This document shows, piece after piece, positions 33,632 to 43,405 of a stretch of 64,000 nucleotides of DNA. The translations under genes were made by a program, and so were the position numbers. The notes below the pieces were generated by a model. That model saw only the letters and a list, made by a program, of their open reading frames with translations. It was not told where the DNA came from and made no database searches. The stretch spans positions 524,001-588,000 of the forward strand of contig JAUJFZ010000001.1 of assembly GCA_030441535.1 (NCBI GenBank), read 5' to 3'. Positions within the stretch are counted from its first letter, which is position 1. Every line of letters starts with the position of its first letter. The stretch is from Betaproteobacteria bacterium LSUCC0117 (lineage in GTDB: Bacteria > Pseudomonadota > Gammaproteobacteria > Burkholderiales > Burkholderiaceae_C).

Positions 33632-34660
33632 TCAGACCGCTGGTTTCACGGCCGCCGCACCCAGCAGCAGCCGTGCAGCAGTGGAGGCAGGCACCTGCCC
33701 CGTCACCACTTGTTCGGTCAATGAATCGAGTTGTTGTTTGACGGCAGGATGCTGCTTGAAAGCTTGCGTCAAGCCTGCCTCAATACGCTCCCACATCCAT
33801 GCCTTGGCTTGTTGTGAGCGGCGCTTGGCTTGCCGCCCACTGGCTGCCTGCAGCGCGTTAAACCGTTGCACTGCCTGCCAAAATTCAGTCACCCCGGTTT
33901 GCTTCAGGGCGCTCAATGGCATGACCTGTGGCTGCCATTGGGTTTCGTCGTGATGCAAATGTTCTGGGTTGCCGTGCAACCCAAATAGACGCAACGCGCT
34001 GGTGATTTGCGCTTGTGCGCGCGTCGCGGCATCGGGGTCGATGTCGGCCTTGTTGATCAAAACCAAATCAGCCCGCTCCATGACGCCTTTTTTGATGGCT
34101 TGTAAATCGTCACCCGCATTAGGCAGTTGCATCAACACGAACATGTCGGTCATGTTAGCCACTGCCGTTTCGCTTTGACCGACACCAACCGTCTCGACAA
34201 TGACCACGTCATAGCCAGCCGCCTCACACACCAGCATCGCTTCGCGGGTTTTCTCGGTCACGCCACCCAATGTGCCGCTGGAGGGACTGGGGCGAATAAA
34301 TGCTTGGGGGTGAACCGACAGGTGCTCCATACGAGTCTTATCACCCAAGATGCTACCGCCCGAAACCGTTGATGACGGGTCGACCGCCAAGACCGCCACT
34401 CGGTGCCCCTGCCCAATCAGGTGCAGGCCTAAGGCCTCTATAAAGGTGCTCTTACCGACGCCCGGCACACCACTCAATCCCAGGCGGATGGCGCGGCCCG
34501 TCTCGGGCAACAGCGCCGTGAGCATGGCATCGGCCGCCTCTCGATGATCGGCGCGGGTCGACTCCAGCAACGTGATAGCCTTCGCCATGGCTCGTCTCTG
34601 CGCCATCTCGGACGCAGGCTGCGTGATCGCCTGTACGTAGGGAAGCGGGGGCGCGGTCAA
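33632..34660 (-). CDS. meaB: Methylmalonyl-CoA mutase-associated GTPase MeaB
   Basis: A 342-residue G3E GTPase with Walker A GVPGVGKST (63 to 71), DPSSTVSGGSILGDKTRM, the ETVGVGQSE switch and NKAD as guanine-specificity motif. It protects the mutase and gates its adenosylcobalamin. The first codon is TTG 34660, nine bases after the mcm stop; the next candidate, ATG of MAQRRAMAKA, would shorten it by 18 residues and still keep all motifs, so the exact start is open. Confidence 0.92.
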   Translation of the reverse strand: MTAPPLPYVQAITQPASEMAQRRAMAKAITLLESTRADHREAADAMLTALLPETGRAIRLGLSGVPGVGKSTFIEALGLHLIGQGHRVAVLAVDPSSTVSGGSILGDKTRMEHLSVHPQAFIRPSPSSGTLGGVTEKTREAMLVCEAAGYDVVIVETVGVGQSETAVANMTDMFVLMQLPNAGDDLQAIKKGVMERADLVLINKADIDPDAATRAQAQITSALRLFGLHGNPEHLHHDETQWQPQVMPLSALKQTGVTEFWQAVQRFNALQAASGRQAKRRSQQAKAWMWERIEAGLTQAFKQHPAVKQQLDSLTEQVVTGQVPASTAARLLLGAAAVKPAV

Positions 34661-34669
34661 AAGAAGGCC

Positions 34670-36841
34670 TCAGGGTTGCGCTGCGCGGATGTTTTCCAGC
34701 ACGTCTTTTGCGCTAGCGGGGATCGGTGTACCGGGGCCATAAATACCTTTCACACCCGCCTCATACAAGAAGTCATAGTCTTTGCGCGGAATCACGCCAC
34801 CGACAAACACAATGATGTCGTCTGCCCCTTGGCGCTTTAACTCGGCAATGATGGCGGGGACCAGTGTTTTATGGCCTGCTGCCAAGGTTGAAACCCCCAG
34901 CGCATGGACGTCGTTCTCAATCGCTTGACGTGCACATTCCTCGGGTGTTTGGAACAACGGCCCCATGTCGACGTCAAAACCCAAGTCAGCAAAGGCCGTG
35001 GCCACTACTTTGGCACCGCGGTCGTGTCCATCTTGGCCTAGTTTTGCAATCATCACGCGGGGGCGACGACCGTAGGTTTCACCAAATGCAGCGATCTCAC
35101 CCTTCAGGGCATCCCACCCTTCGGCGGAGTCATAAGCGGCAGCGTACACACCAGTCACCTTTTGCGTATCGGCGCGGTGGCGCCCAAAAACTTTCTCAAG
35201 TGCATCGCTCACCTCGCCCACGGTCGCGCGCAAGCGAATGGCGTCGATGCTCAAGGCCAACAAGTTGCCCTCACCCGTCTCGGCACAGGTGGTCAAGGCG
35301 TCCAATGCCTTTTGCACGGCGGCCTTGTCACGTCGCGCCCGAATGGCTTTGAGTTGTGCGATCTGCTCATCGCGCACCTTCACGTTGTCGACTTCTAACG
35401 TGTCAACGAGATCTTCTTTGGCCAACTTGTACTTGTTGACACCCACGATGACGTCCTTACCGGAGTCAATCCGCGCTTGCTTCTCGGCGGCGCTGGCCTC
35501 AATTTTTAGCTTTGCCCAGCCACTGTCGACGGCCTTGGTCATGCCACCCATGGCGTTAACCTCTTCGATGATCGCCCAGGCTTTGTCTGCCATTTCTTGG
35601 GTCAGCGATTCCATCATGTAAGAGCCAGCCCAGGGGTCCACCACATTGGTGATGTGCGTCTCTTCTTGAATAATGAGCTGCGTGTTGCGGGCAATGCGCG
35701 AGCTGAACTCGGTCGGCAGCGCAATCGCCTCATCGAAACTGTTGGTGTGCAAACTTTGGGTGCCACCAAATACCGCCGCCATGGCCTCGATGGTGGTTCG
35801 GACGACGTTGTTGTAGGGGTCTTGTTCGGTGAGCGACCAGCCAGAGGTTTGGCTGTGCGTGCGGAGCATGAGGCTTTTGGGATTGGTCGCGCCAAACCCC
35901 TTCATGATGCGGCACCAGAGCAAACGAGCCGCGCGCATCTTCGCGATCTCAAGGTAGAAGTTCATGCCCACCGCCCAAAAGAAAGACAGGCGCGGGGCAA
36001 AGTCGTCGACATTCAGCCCCTTGGCGATGGCTGTTTTCACGTATTCCGCGCCATCTGCGAGGGTGAAAGCCATTTCCAAGGCCTGGTTAGCGCCTGCCTC
36101 TTGCATGTGATAACCCGAGATGGAGATCGAGTTAAAACGCGGCATGTGCGTGGCCGTATGCGCGATGATGTCGCCGATGATGCGCATGCTGGGCTCGGGC
36201 GGGTAAATGTAGGTGTTGCGCACCATGAACTCTTTCAGAATGTCATTCTGAATCGTCCCCGACAACTGATCTTGTGGGACGCCCTGCTCTTCAGCGGCGA
36301 CTACGTAACCAGCCAAAACTGGCAACACCGCACCGTTCATGGTCATGGAGACGCTGACCTTATCGAGCGGAATGCCGTCGAACAAAACCTTCATGTCCTC
36401 AACGCTGTCGATCGCCACGCCCGCCTTGCCAACGTCACCTGTGACGCGGGGGTGGTCGCTGTCGTATCCCCGATGGGTCGCCAAGTCGAACGCCACGCTC
36501 ACGCCCTGGCCACCAGCTGCCAAGGCTTTACGGTAAAACGCATTCGATTCGGTTGCGGTAGAGAAACCTGCGTACTGGCGAATGGTCCAAGGACGCACCG
36601 CGTACATGGTGGCTTGTGGACCCCGAATAAACGGCGCGAAGCCGGGTAACGTATCGGTGTGGGGTAAGTTAACGGTATCTGCAGCCGTATAAAGTGGCTT
36701 GACGCTGATGCCGTCGGGCGTTTCCCAGTTCAGATCGGCAAGCGGCTTACCCTTGAGCGACTTCTCTGCGGCCTTTTGCCACGCCTCGAGGTCGGCCTTC
36801 GGGAATTCAGGTTGAGAATCGGACGGGTTGTTTTGGCTCAT
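34670..36841 (-). CDS. scpA: Methylmalonyl-CoA mutase, single-chain form
   Basis: A 723-residue adenosylcobalamin enzyme that turns methylmalonyl-CoA into succinyl-CoA. The TIM-barrel substrate domain carries RPWTIRQYAGFSTATESN near 83 to 100, and the C-terminal B12 domain has the base-off motif GQDGHDRGAK with the cobalt-ligand histidine. It is the homodimer type, like E. coli Sbm. First gene of the propionyl-CoA operon, facing a GntR regulator across a palindromic gap. Confidence 0.96.
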   Translation of the reverse strand: MSQNNPSDSQPEFPKADLEAWQKAAEKSLKGKPLADLNWETPDGISVKPLYTAADTVNLPHTDTLPGFAPFIRGPQATMYAVRPWTIRQYAGFSTATESNAFYRKALAAGGQGVSVAFDLATHRGYDSDHPRVTGDVGKAGVAIDSVEDMKVLFDGIPLDKVSVSMTMNGAVLPVLAGYVVAAEEQGVPQDQLSGTIQNDILKEFMVRNTYIYPPEPSMRIIGDIIAHTATHMPRFNSISISGYHMQEAGANQALEMAFTLADGAEYVKTAIAKGLNVDDFAPRLSFFWAVGMNFYLEIAKMRAARLLWCRIMKGFGATNPKSLMLRTHSQTSGWSLTEQDPYNNVVRTTIEAMAAVFGGTQSLHTNSFDEAIALPTEFSSRIARNTQLIIQEETHITNVVDPWAGSYMMESLTQEMADKAWAIIEEVNAMGGMTKAVDSGWAKLKIEASAAEKQARIDSGKDVIVGVNKYKLAKEDLVDTLEVDNVKVRDEQIAQLKAIRARRDKAAVQKALDALTTCAETGEGNLLALSIDAIRLRATVGEVSDALEKVFGRHRADTQKVTGVYAAAYDSAEGWDALKGEIAAFGETYGRRPRVMIAKLGQDGHDRGAKVVATAFADLGFDVDMGPLFQTPEECARQAIENDVHALGVSTLAAGHKTLVPAIIAELKRQGADDIIVFVGGVIPRKDYDFLYEAGVKGIYGPGTPIPASAKDVLENIRAAQP

Positions 36842-36934
36842 AAATCAGCTCGGCAAGTGGCAAGATGGCGACGCCCAAGGTCGCACTGGACAGTCTATCG
36901 GGTACCCTGCACCCGACGAGCGTTATTTTACATG

Positions 36935-36950
36935 ATTCATAATTATGGAT
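36935..36950. promoter_or_regulatory. Near-perfect palindrome between mcm and gntR
   Basis: ATTCATAATTATGGAT differs from its reverse complement at one symmetric pair only. It sits in the 140-base divergent gap, 31 bases before the regulator start, in a stretch much richer in A+T than its surroundings. It is the likely GntR operator. Confidence 0.6.
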
Positions 36951-36981
36951 TCAAAATTAAGTTTGGGCTAAAATTCCATTC

Positions 36982-37617
36982 ATGATCGAACTTGCCTTAA
37001 AACAGCGCGCTCTCTACCTCGACGTGGCGGAGCTGTTGCGCCAGCGCATCTACAACCGCGAGTTGGCGCCTGGCAGTTGGATTGATGAGTTGCGCATCGC
37101 CGAGGACTTGGGCATCAGCCGCACCCCCTTGCGTGAAGCGCTGAAAGTCCTCGCCAGCGAGGGGTTGGTCACCATGAAGGTGCGCCGGGGCGCCTACGTC
37201 ACCGAAGTGTCCCAGACAGATTTGGCCCAGGTGTATCACCTCCTTGCCTTACTGGAGGCGGATGCCGCCAGCGTGGTAGCCACCAAGGCCACGGCCTCAG
37301 AAAAGGCCGAACTCGCCGCCCTGCACCAACGCCTCACAGAAAACCAAGACGAGCCGCGCGAGTTTTTTGCCGTGAATGAGGCCTTCCACATGCGCCTGCT
37401 GGAGTTGGCCGATAACCGCTGGCGCATTCAAGTGGTTAACGATTTGCGGAAAGTCATGAAGGTGAACCGACAGTCGTCCTTGTTCAAGTCAGGCCGGATT
37501 CAAGCCTCTATCGATGAACATGCCGCCATCCTCGCCGCCATTCAAAACAACCAGGCGGCTGAGGCGCAAGCCGCCATGCAAAAACATTTTGAAAACGGTC
37601 TGGCCGCTGCCAATTGA
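36982..37617 (+). CDS. GntR family regulator, FadR/FCD subfamily
   Basis: A 211-residue regulator. The N-terminal winged helix contains ELAPGSWIDELRIAEDLGI then SRTPLREALKVLASEGLV, the GntR signature; the C-terminal all-helical FCD domain has a likely metal site (FHMRLLELADN and ASIDEHAAIL histidines). Divergent from the mutase operon, it most likely senses propionyl- or methylmalonyl-related metabolites and represses that operon. It converges on trhO. Confidence 0.92.
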   Translation: MIELALKQRALYLDVAELLRQRIYNRELAPGSWIDELRIAEDLGISRTPLREALKVLASEGLVTMKVRRGAYVTEVSQTDLAQVYHLLALLEADAASVVATKATASEKAELAALHQRLTENQDEPREFFAVNEAFHMRLLELADNRWRIQVVNDLRKVMKVNRQSSLFKSGRIQASIDEHAAILAAIQNNQAAEAQAAMQKHFENGLAAAN

Positions 37618-37640
37618 GCGGCTCAAGAAACTTAAGCGAC

Positions 37641-38459
37641 TCAGGCGGCCGCTTGCTTGATGCGTTCTAGCTTTTGATTGAGGTCTGGGTCCTCAATGGC
37701 CCAAGCACTGGCATGCTGTGAACGCGCTTTGAGCTCGGGTGAGAGGGCTTCGCGCCCATCGAACACAAAGCAATCGCCGGTGTAATGCGCACCGCCCACA
37801 TCTTCAAAGTACTGCAAAATGCCGCCCTCGAGCTGCAGTACATTGTCCAGGCCCATCTCACGCATGAGGATGGCACCCTTTTCGCACCGAATACCGCCCG
37901 TACAAAAACTCACAACGGTTTTATCGGCCAGCTCAGCCTTGTGCGCCGCGACTGCATCGGGAAATTCGGTGAACTTAGTGATGCGCCAATCGATGGCCCC
38001 CGCGAACGTGCCGTAATCCACCTCAAACGCGTTGCGCGTGTCGAGCATGACCACGGGCTTCCCGTTGTCGTCATGGCCTCGATCCAACCAACGCTTCAGG
38101 GTTTTTGGCTCCACCCCCGGCGCACGGCCGTTAAGCGGTCGAATGGTCGGATGATTCATCCGAATGATTTCGTTTTTCAGTTTCACAAAGAAGCGACGGA
38201 AGGGCTGCGCTGCACTCCAGCTCTCTTTGCAATAGATATCAGCAAACCGCGCGTCCTCGCGCAACCAGGCAATGAAGCCTCGCAGCTGCGTTTCGGTACC
38301 GGCGAGGAACATGTTGATCCCCTCGGGGGCTAACAGAATCGTGCCGCGAATTTGGAACGCTTCAGCTTGCGCAACAAAAGCGGTACGCAGGTCTTCACGA
38401 TCCGTCAGGTCGACGAATTTATAGGCGGCAATGTTGAGTATGTCAGTCACGGGCGTCAT
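37641..38459 (-). CDS. trhO: tRNA uridine-34 hydroxylase (rhodanese-fold TrhO)
   Basis: The start is ATG 38459; a TTG five codons earlier is less likely. The 272-residue protein has an N-terminal acylphosphatase-like domain (GTILLAPEGINMFLAG) and a rhodanese domain whose active cysteine is C186 in SFCTGGIRCEKG. This CTGGIRCE form belongs to TrhO/YceA, which forms 5-hydroxyuridine at position 34 of some tRNAs with oxygen. It stands next to dusA, another tRNA uridine enzyme. Confidence 0.93.
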   Translation of the reverse strand: MTPVTDILNIAAYKFVDLTDREDLRTAFVAQAEAFQIRGTILLAPEGINMFLAGTETQLRGFIAWLREDARFADIYCKESWSAAQPFRRFFVKLKNEIIRMNHPTIRPLNGRAPGVEPKTLKRWLDRGHDDNGKPVVMLDTRNAFEVDYGTFAGAIDWRITKFTEFPDAVAAHKAELADKTVVSFCTGGIRCEKGAILMREMGLDNVLQLEGGILQYFEDVGGAHYTGDCFVFDGREALSPELKARSQHASAWAIEDPDLNQKLERIKQAAA

Positions 38460-38489
38460 TTTATCGCGGTTCAAACAAGCGCAAGCCAG

Positions 38490-39521
38490 TTACTGGGCAA
38501 GATCTTGCGTCTCATTGATCTCGGTCAAATCGTCAGTTCCCACGTACGCCTGTGCCATCGCCCAAACCTCGCGCGGCGGCAACGGCTTGAGCTTGTGATT
38601 ACTCCAGACCTGGCGCCAATAGCGCGAGCCACGTAAGCCATGGCGTAACCCCAACATGTGGCGCGCGATCGCGTACCAAGGACAACCATCTTCGGCGGCG
38701 GCGCGTTCCATGTAATCAACCATCGCCAACTCAACCGACTCGCGCGTCAGCGTGCGCGCAGGAGCGCCGTGGTAACGGCTATCCCAGTCATGCATCAGCC
38801 ACGGGTTGTAATACGCCTCGCGTCCCAACATCACGCCATCAACTTGCGTTAAATGCGACGCAATCGCCTCGTTGGTGGTGATGCCACCATTCACGGCAAA
38901 GGTGAGGTGCGGGAAGTCTTGTTTCAGGCGTCCCACCAGCTCGTAGCGAAGCGGTGGAACCTCCCTATTTTGTTTAGGCGACAGGCCTTGTAACCACGCA
39001 TTGCGCGCATGCACGATGAAGACGCCACAGCCCGCCTCCGCAACGGTTCCCACAAAATCGCGCACGAACTCGTAGCGCTCCTCGTGATCAATACCAATGC
39101 GGTGCTTGACCGTGACCGGCACATCAACCGCATCGACCATGGCTTTCACGCAATCGGCTACCAACTGGGGCGTCGCGATCAGGCAGGCGCCAAAAGCCCC
39201 GCGTTGCACGCGATCGCTGGGGCAACCACAGTTCAAATTGATTTCGTCATAACCCCACTCTTGGCCCAACTTGGCGCCCTCAGCCAAGTCAGCCGGATCG
39301 CTACCACCCAGTTGCAAAGCAACCGGATGCTCTTCCCGATTAAAGCGCAAATGACGCGTCACGTCCCCGTGCGTCAATGCCCCCGTCGTCACCATTTCGG
39401 TGTACAGCAGGGTGTTATGGGTGATGAGGCGATGGAAGAAGCGACAGTGGCGGTCGGTCCAGTCCATCATGGGCGCGACAGACAGGCGCCAACGCTCATT
39501 TGAGAGGCTCGAATGGGTCAT
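38490..39521 (-). CDS. dusA: tRNA-dihydrouridine(20/20a) synthase DusA
   Basis: A 343-residue FMN TIM-barrel enzyme. It has VAPMMDWTDRHCR at the N-terminus, the catalytic cysteine in NLNCGCPSDRVQRG, HARNAWLQGLSPKQNR typical of DusA, and GREAYYNPW near 235. It reduces U20/U20a in the tRNA D loop. It lies downstream of phaB on the same strand, separated by a GC-rich inverted repeat. Confidence 0.95.
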   Translation of the reverse strand: MTHSSLSNERWRLSVAPMMDWTDRHCRFFHRLITHNTLLYTEMVTTGALTHGDVTRHLRFNREEHPVALQLGGSDPADLAEGAKLGQEWGYDEINLNCGCPSDRVQRGAFGACLIATPQLVADCVKAMVDAVDVPVTVKHRIGIDHEERYEFVRDFVGTVAEAGCGVFIVHARNAWLQGLSPKQNREVPPLRYELVGRLKQDFPHLTFAVNGGITTNEAIASHLTQVDGVMLGREAYYNPWLMHDWDSRYHGAPARTLTRESVELAMVDYMERAAAEDGCPWYAIARHMLGLRHGLRGSRYWRQVWSNHKLKPLPPREVWAMAQAYVGTDDLTEINETQDLAQ

Positions 39522-39527
39522 AGGTCA

Positions 39528-39550
39528 GGGCACACCACGATGACGTGCCC
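39528..39550 (-). repeat. GGGCAC/GTGCCC inverted repeat after phaB
   Basis: Six-base arms flank an 11-base loop between the phaB stop and the dusA start. No T-run follows, so termination of the pha operon here is only a possibility. Confidence 0.4.
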
Positions 39551-39564
39551 GTTGCTGCATCGCT

Positions 39565-40302
39565 TTAACCGATGTGCAAGCCGCCGTTGACTGAGAAGTC
39601 GGCGCCGGTTGAGTAGCCGCTCTCTTGGCTAGCTAACCAGGACACGATGGATGCAATTTCGCTGGGTTCACCCAGACGCTTCACTGGCACGGTACCCACA
39701 ATTTTCTCGAGGACGTCTGGACGAATGGCGCGAACCATTTCGGTACCGATGTAGCCGGGGCTCACGGTGTTAACCGTCACGCCTTTGGTGGCCATTTCCT
39801 GCGCCAAAGCCATGGTGAAACCGTGCATACCCGCTTTGGCAGCCGAGTAGTTGGTTTGGCCCGCTTGGCCTTTTTGACCGTTCACCGAGGAGATTTGAAT
39901 GATGCGCCCAAAGCCTTGCTCGACCATGTCGGCAACCACTTGCTTGGTCACGTTGAACATCGAAGTGAGGTTGGTAGAGATGACGGCATTCCAGTCTTCC
40001 AAGGTCATCTTCAGGAACATACGGTCCCGGGTGATACCCGCGTTATTGACCAACACGGAGATCGGGCCATGGTCAGCCTTGGCTTTCGAGAACGCTTGAA
40101 CCGTGCTGTCCCAATCGGAAACGTTGCCGACAGATGCGTAGAAGGTGAAGCCCAGCGCTTTCTGCTCGTCCAACCATTTTTGGTAGTCACGCGTGGGACC
40201 GCAACCGGCGATGACCGTAAAACCGTCTTTGTGAAGACGTTGGCAAATGGCGGTTCCGATACCGCCCATACCACCGGTGACGTAAGCAACTTTATTAGAC
40301 AT
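39565..40302 (-). CDS. phaB: Acetoacetyl-CoA reductase
   Basis: A 245-residue SDR enzyme with TGGMGGIGTAI as cofactor loop, NNAG strand, catalytic serine in ISSVNGQKGQ and YSAAKAG. The sequence matches PhaB closely in VNTVSPGYIGTEMV and ending NGGLHIG-like. It reduces acetoacetyl-CoA to (R)-3-hydroxybutyryl-CoA with NADPH for PHB synthesis. Third gene of phaCAB, 46 bases after phaA. Confidence 0.95.
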   Translation of the reverse strand: MSNKVAYVTGGMGGIGTAICQRLHKDGFTVIAGCGPTRDYQKWLDEQKALGFTFYASVGNVSDWDSTVQAFSKAKADHGPISVLVNNAGITRDRMFLKMTLEDWNAVISTNLTSMFNVTKQVVADMVEQGFGRIIQISSVNGQKGQAGQTNYSAAKAGMHGFTMALAQEMATKGVTVNTVSPGYIGTEMVRAIRPDVLEKIVGTVPVKRLGEPSEIASIVSWLASQESGYSTGADFSVNGGLHIG

Positions 40303-40348
40303 GGAGTATTCCTTTAAGTGATTTCTAAATAAACAGCGCTGCTGGAGA

Positions 40349-41530
40349 TCAGCTGCGCTCGACGGTTAACGATACGCCCATACCGCCGCCGATGCACAGC
40401 GCGGCGAGACCTTTTTTGGCGTCGCTGCGCTGCATTTCGTGTAACAGGGTCACCAAAATACGGCAACCTGACGCGCCAATCGGGTGCCCGATCGCGATCG
40501 CACCACCGTTGGGGTTGACTTTGGCTGGGTCGATACCCAAAGCCTTGTTGACCGCACAAGCTTGCGCGGCAAACGCCTCATTCAGCTCAAATACGTCCAC
40601 GTCCGCTACCGACCAACCGGCACGCTCCAAAGCTTTCTTTGACGCGGGTACGGGGCCCATACCCATGGTGGCAGGATCAAGACCAGACGTCGCGAAACTT
40701 GCAATGCGGGCCAACGGCTTGAGGCCCAGCGCCGCGGCCTTTTCAGCTGACATGACCATGACAGCCGCAGCGCCGTCGTTGATACCTGACGCGTTACCGG
40801 CCGTGACAGTGCCGGCCTTGTCAAAAGCGGGGCGCAAGCTAGCCAATGCATCGGCGTCCGACTTGCGGTTGATGAACTCATCGTTCTCAAACACGATTGG
40901 GTCACCTTTGCGCTGCGGGATCACCACGGGGACGATTTCGTCTTTGAACTTACCGGCATCCTGCGCGGCTCGGGCTTTTTGCTGACTCGCCAGCGCCAAA
41001 TTATCTTGATCAGCGCGTGAAATATCGTTTTCTTTGGCGACGTTTTCAGCGGTAATGCCCATATGGTATTGGTTGTAGACGTCCCACAGGCCATCAACAA
41101 TCATGGTGTCAACCATTTTCCAGTCGCCCATACGCTGACCATTGCGTGAACCGTTGACCACGTGTGGGCTGGCACTCATGTTCTCTTGGCCACCAGCAAT
41201 AACGATTTCGCTGTCGCCGTAAGCGACCGATTGCGCTGCCAACATAACCGCCTTCAAGCCTGAGCCACAGACCGCGTTGATGGTCAGTGCAGGCACCTCC
41301 TTAGGCAACCCGGCTTTCATGCCCGCTTGGCGCGCAGGATTTTGGCCTACGCCCGCCGCCAACACCTGGCCCATGATGACTTCACCGACCTGCTCAGGCG
41401 CGACACCCGTCCGGCGCAGCAAGTCTTTAATAACCGTGGCACCTAATTCTGTGGCAGGAACACCTGCCAACGAGCCACCAAATTTGCCTACTGCGGTACG
41501 CGCAGCTGCAACGATAACGATATCTTTCAT
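40349..41530 (-). CDS. phaA: Acetyl-CoA C-acetyltransferase (beta-ketothiolase)
   Basis: A 393-residue thiolase with the acyl-cysteine C88 in NAVCGSGLKAV, GHPIGASG histidine and the second cysteine in ALCIGGGMGV. It condenses two acetyl-CoA to acetoacetyl-CoA, the first step of PHB formation. It lies 27 bases after phaC. Confidence 0.96.
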   Translation of the reverse strand: MKDIVIVAAARTAVGKFGGSLAGVPATELGATVIKDLLRRTGVAPEQVGEVIMGQVLAAGVGQNPARQAGMKAGLPKEVPALTINAVCGSGLKAVMLAAQSVAYGDSEIVIAGGQENMSASPHVVNGSRNGQRMGDWKMVDTMIVDGLWDVYNQYHMGITAENVAKENDISRADQDNLALASQQKARAAQDAGKFKDEIVPVVIPQRKGDPIVFENDEFINRKSDADALASLRPAFDKAGTVTAGNASGINDGAAAVMVMSAEKAAALGLKPLARIASFATSGLDPATMGMGPVPASKKALERAGWSVADVDVFELNEAFAAQACAVNKALGIDPAKVNPNGGAIAIGHPIGASGCRILVTLLHEMQRSDAKKGLAALCIGGGMGVSLTVERS

Positions 41531-41557
41531 GTCGATTTACTTTCTGAAGTTTCAGGT

Positions 41558-43369
41558 TTAACGAGCGGAAAACGGATCTGCCGCCTTGGCTTTGACTTTC
41601 ACATAACGCCCCGGCGCAGGCTCAATAGCTTTGTACTTTTTGGCTTTGCCTACTTTGCCATCGCCGTAACCCTTGGGTGCCTTGACTTGCTTACCGGCTT
41701 TGGGCTTGAGCCATGCGGCCCAATCGCCCCACCAACTGCCTTTGTGCTCGGTGGCGCTGGCAATCCAGTCATCGACGTTTGCAGGAAATACCGTGTCGGA
41801 GCCGATCCAGTGCGAACGCTTACCTTTGCTGGCGGGGTTGATGACACCTGCGATGTGCCCCGATGCGCCCATCACAAAACGCTTTGCAACGGGCCAGTGC
41901 TGGGTGGTGGCATAGGCGCCACCGATTGGCACGATGTGATCTTCACGCGACCCATAAATGTAGGCTGGCGTTTTAACCTTTCGGAAATCAATCGATTCAC
42001 CGCACACGGCCACCGCATTGGGTTTGACCAAGCGGTTCTCAAGGTAGGTGTTGCGCAGATACCAGTGGTAGAAAGGCCCAGGTAAGTTGGTGGAGTCCCC
42101 GTTCCAATACAACAGGTCAAAGGGCGGCGGCGATTCACCTTTCAGGTAATTGCCGACCACGTAATTCCACACCAAATCATTTGGGCGCAGGAACGAGAAG
42201 GTGGTGGCCAAGTCGCTACCGGGTAACAGACCACCTTTGGCGAATTGCATCTCACGCATCTTGACGAACGCCTCGTCAATGAACACGTCGAGAACACCCG
42301 TTTCTGTGAAGTCCAGCAAAGTGGTTAGCAACGTCACGCTGTTGACGGGATGCTCGCCGCGAGCGGCCAAAACCGCAATCGCTGTGCTTAGAATCGTGCC
42401 GCCTACACAGAACCCCAATGCGTTGATTTTTGGAGCCCCTGTGAGGTCACGCACAGTCTCAATGGCTTGGATGGCTGCTTGCTCAATGTAGTCATCCCAC
42501 GTGGCTTGTGACATGGACTCATCGGGATTGCGCCAACTGACCACAAAGGTTCGGTGACCTTGTTCTACCGCGTAGCGGATGAACGAGTTTTCGGGCTGAA
42601 GATCAAGGATATAGAACTTGTTGATACAGGGTGGCACCAGCAAAAACGGGCGTTCAAACACAGTCTCGGTTAGGGGCTTGTATTCGATGAGTTGGAAAAA
42701 CTCATTTTCATAAACCACCGCCCCCTCACTGGTTGCGACGTTTTTACCTACCTCGAAAACCGACTCGTCGGTCATGGATACGTGGCCCTTTTGCACATCG
42801 GCCCACAGGTTCTGAAGACCTTTAGCAATGCTCTCGCCTTTGGTCTCGATAGCCAGTTGTTGGGCCTCCGCATTGAAGGCTAAGAAGTTACTGGGCGCCG
42901 TGGCATCAAGCCACTGTTGGATAGAGAAGCGAATACGGGCTTTGAGCTTTTCCGAGCCCTCTGCGGCGTCAGCCAATGCCATCAGGGCGCGCGCGTTGAT
43001 GAGATGCATCGCTGCGGCTTGTTTGGCTGCCACGTTGGCCTGCCACGCCGGCGCAGAGAACCGACGATCCCTCTGGAGTTTGTCAGCAGCCGTTGCCTCA
43101 TTGAGTGAGGTCAGGTCTTTTTGATAATCCGCCTGTATTTGAATCAACGCAGCGGGGTCAAACTGCACCATCTCTGGAAAACCAGCTGCACCCGCTTGTG
43201 CCATAGCTTTCGTGAAAAATTGGGCCATATCGCCCATCTGGGGCATTTGCCCCATTTGCGGCATTTGTCCCAGCCCCCCCGCGGTCCCTTTGGCCAAGTT
43301 GGTCCATTGGTCCATAAGGTTTTGTTGCCATTGTTGCGCGGCCTCTAGCCATTTACCTTGAGAATCCAT
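41558..43369 (-). CDS. phaC: Class I PHA synthase
   Basis: A 603-residue synthase of the single-subunit class. The alpha/beta-hydrolase core has nucleophile C321 in GFCVGGTILS, the aspartate in SREDHIVP and histidine in GASGHIAGVINP. The N-terminal 60 residues are Gln/Met-rich with a short tandem repeat GQMPQM. It polymerises 3-hydroxyacyl-CoA on the granule. The presence of the propionyl-CoA genes nearby would allow some 3-hydroxyvalerate supply. First gene of phaCAB. Confidence 0.96.
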   Translation of the reverse strand: MDSQGKWLEAAQQWQQNLMDQWTNLAKGTAGGLGQMPQMGQMPQMGDMAQFFTKAMAQAGAAGFPEMVQFDPAALIQIQADYQKDLTSLNEATAADKLQRDRRFSAPAWQANVAAKQAAAMHLINARALMALADAAEGSEKLKARIRFSIQQWLDATAPSNFLAFNAEAQQLAIETKGESIAKGLQNLWADVQKGHVSMTDESVFEVGKNVATSEGAVVYENEFFQLIEYKPLTETVFERPFLLVPPCINKFYILDLQPENSFIRYAVEQGHRTFVVSWRNPDESMSQATWDDYIEQAAIQAIETVRDLTGAPKINALGFCVGGTILSTAIAVLAARGEHPVNSVTLLTTLLDFTETGVLDVFIDEAFVKMREMQFAKGGLLPGSDLATTFSFLRPNDLVWNYVVGNYLKGESPPPFDLLYWNGDSTNLPGPFYHWYLRNTYLENRLVKPNAVAVCGESIDFRKVKTPAYIYGSREDHIVPIGGAYATTQHWPVAKRFVMGASGHIAGVINPASKGKRSHWIGSDTVFPANVDDWIASATEHKGSWWGDWAAWLKPKAGKQVKAPKGYGDGKVGKAKKYKAIEPAPGRYVKVKAKAADPFSAR

Positions 43370-43405
43370 TATTCGCTACCGTTAATTAAAAAACACCCTA
43401 AAAGC

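Noticed and set aside
35597..36649. 350-codon open frame antisense to methylmalonyl-CoA mutase
   Set aside because: A long frame is expected opposite a G+C-rich conserved gene; nothing protein-like in it.
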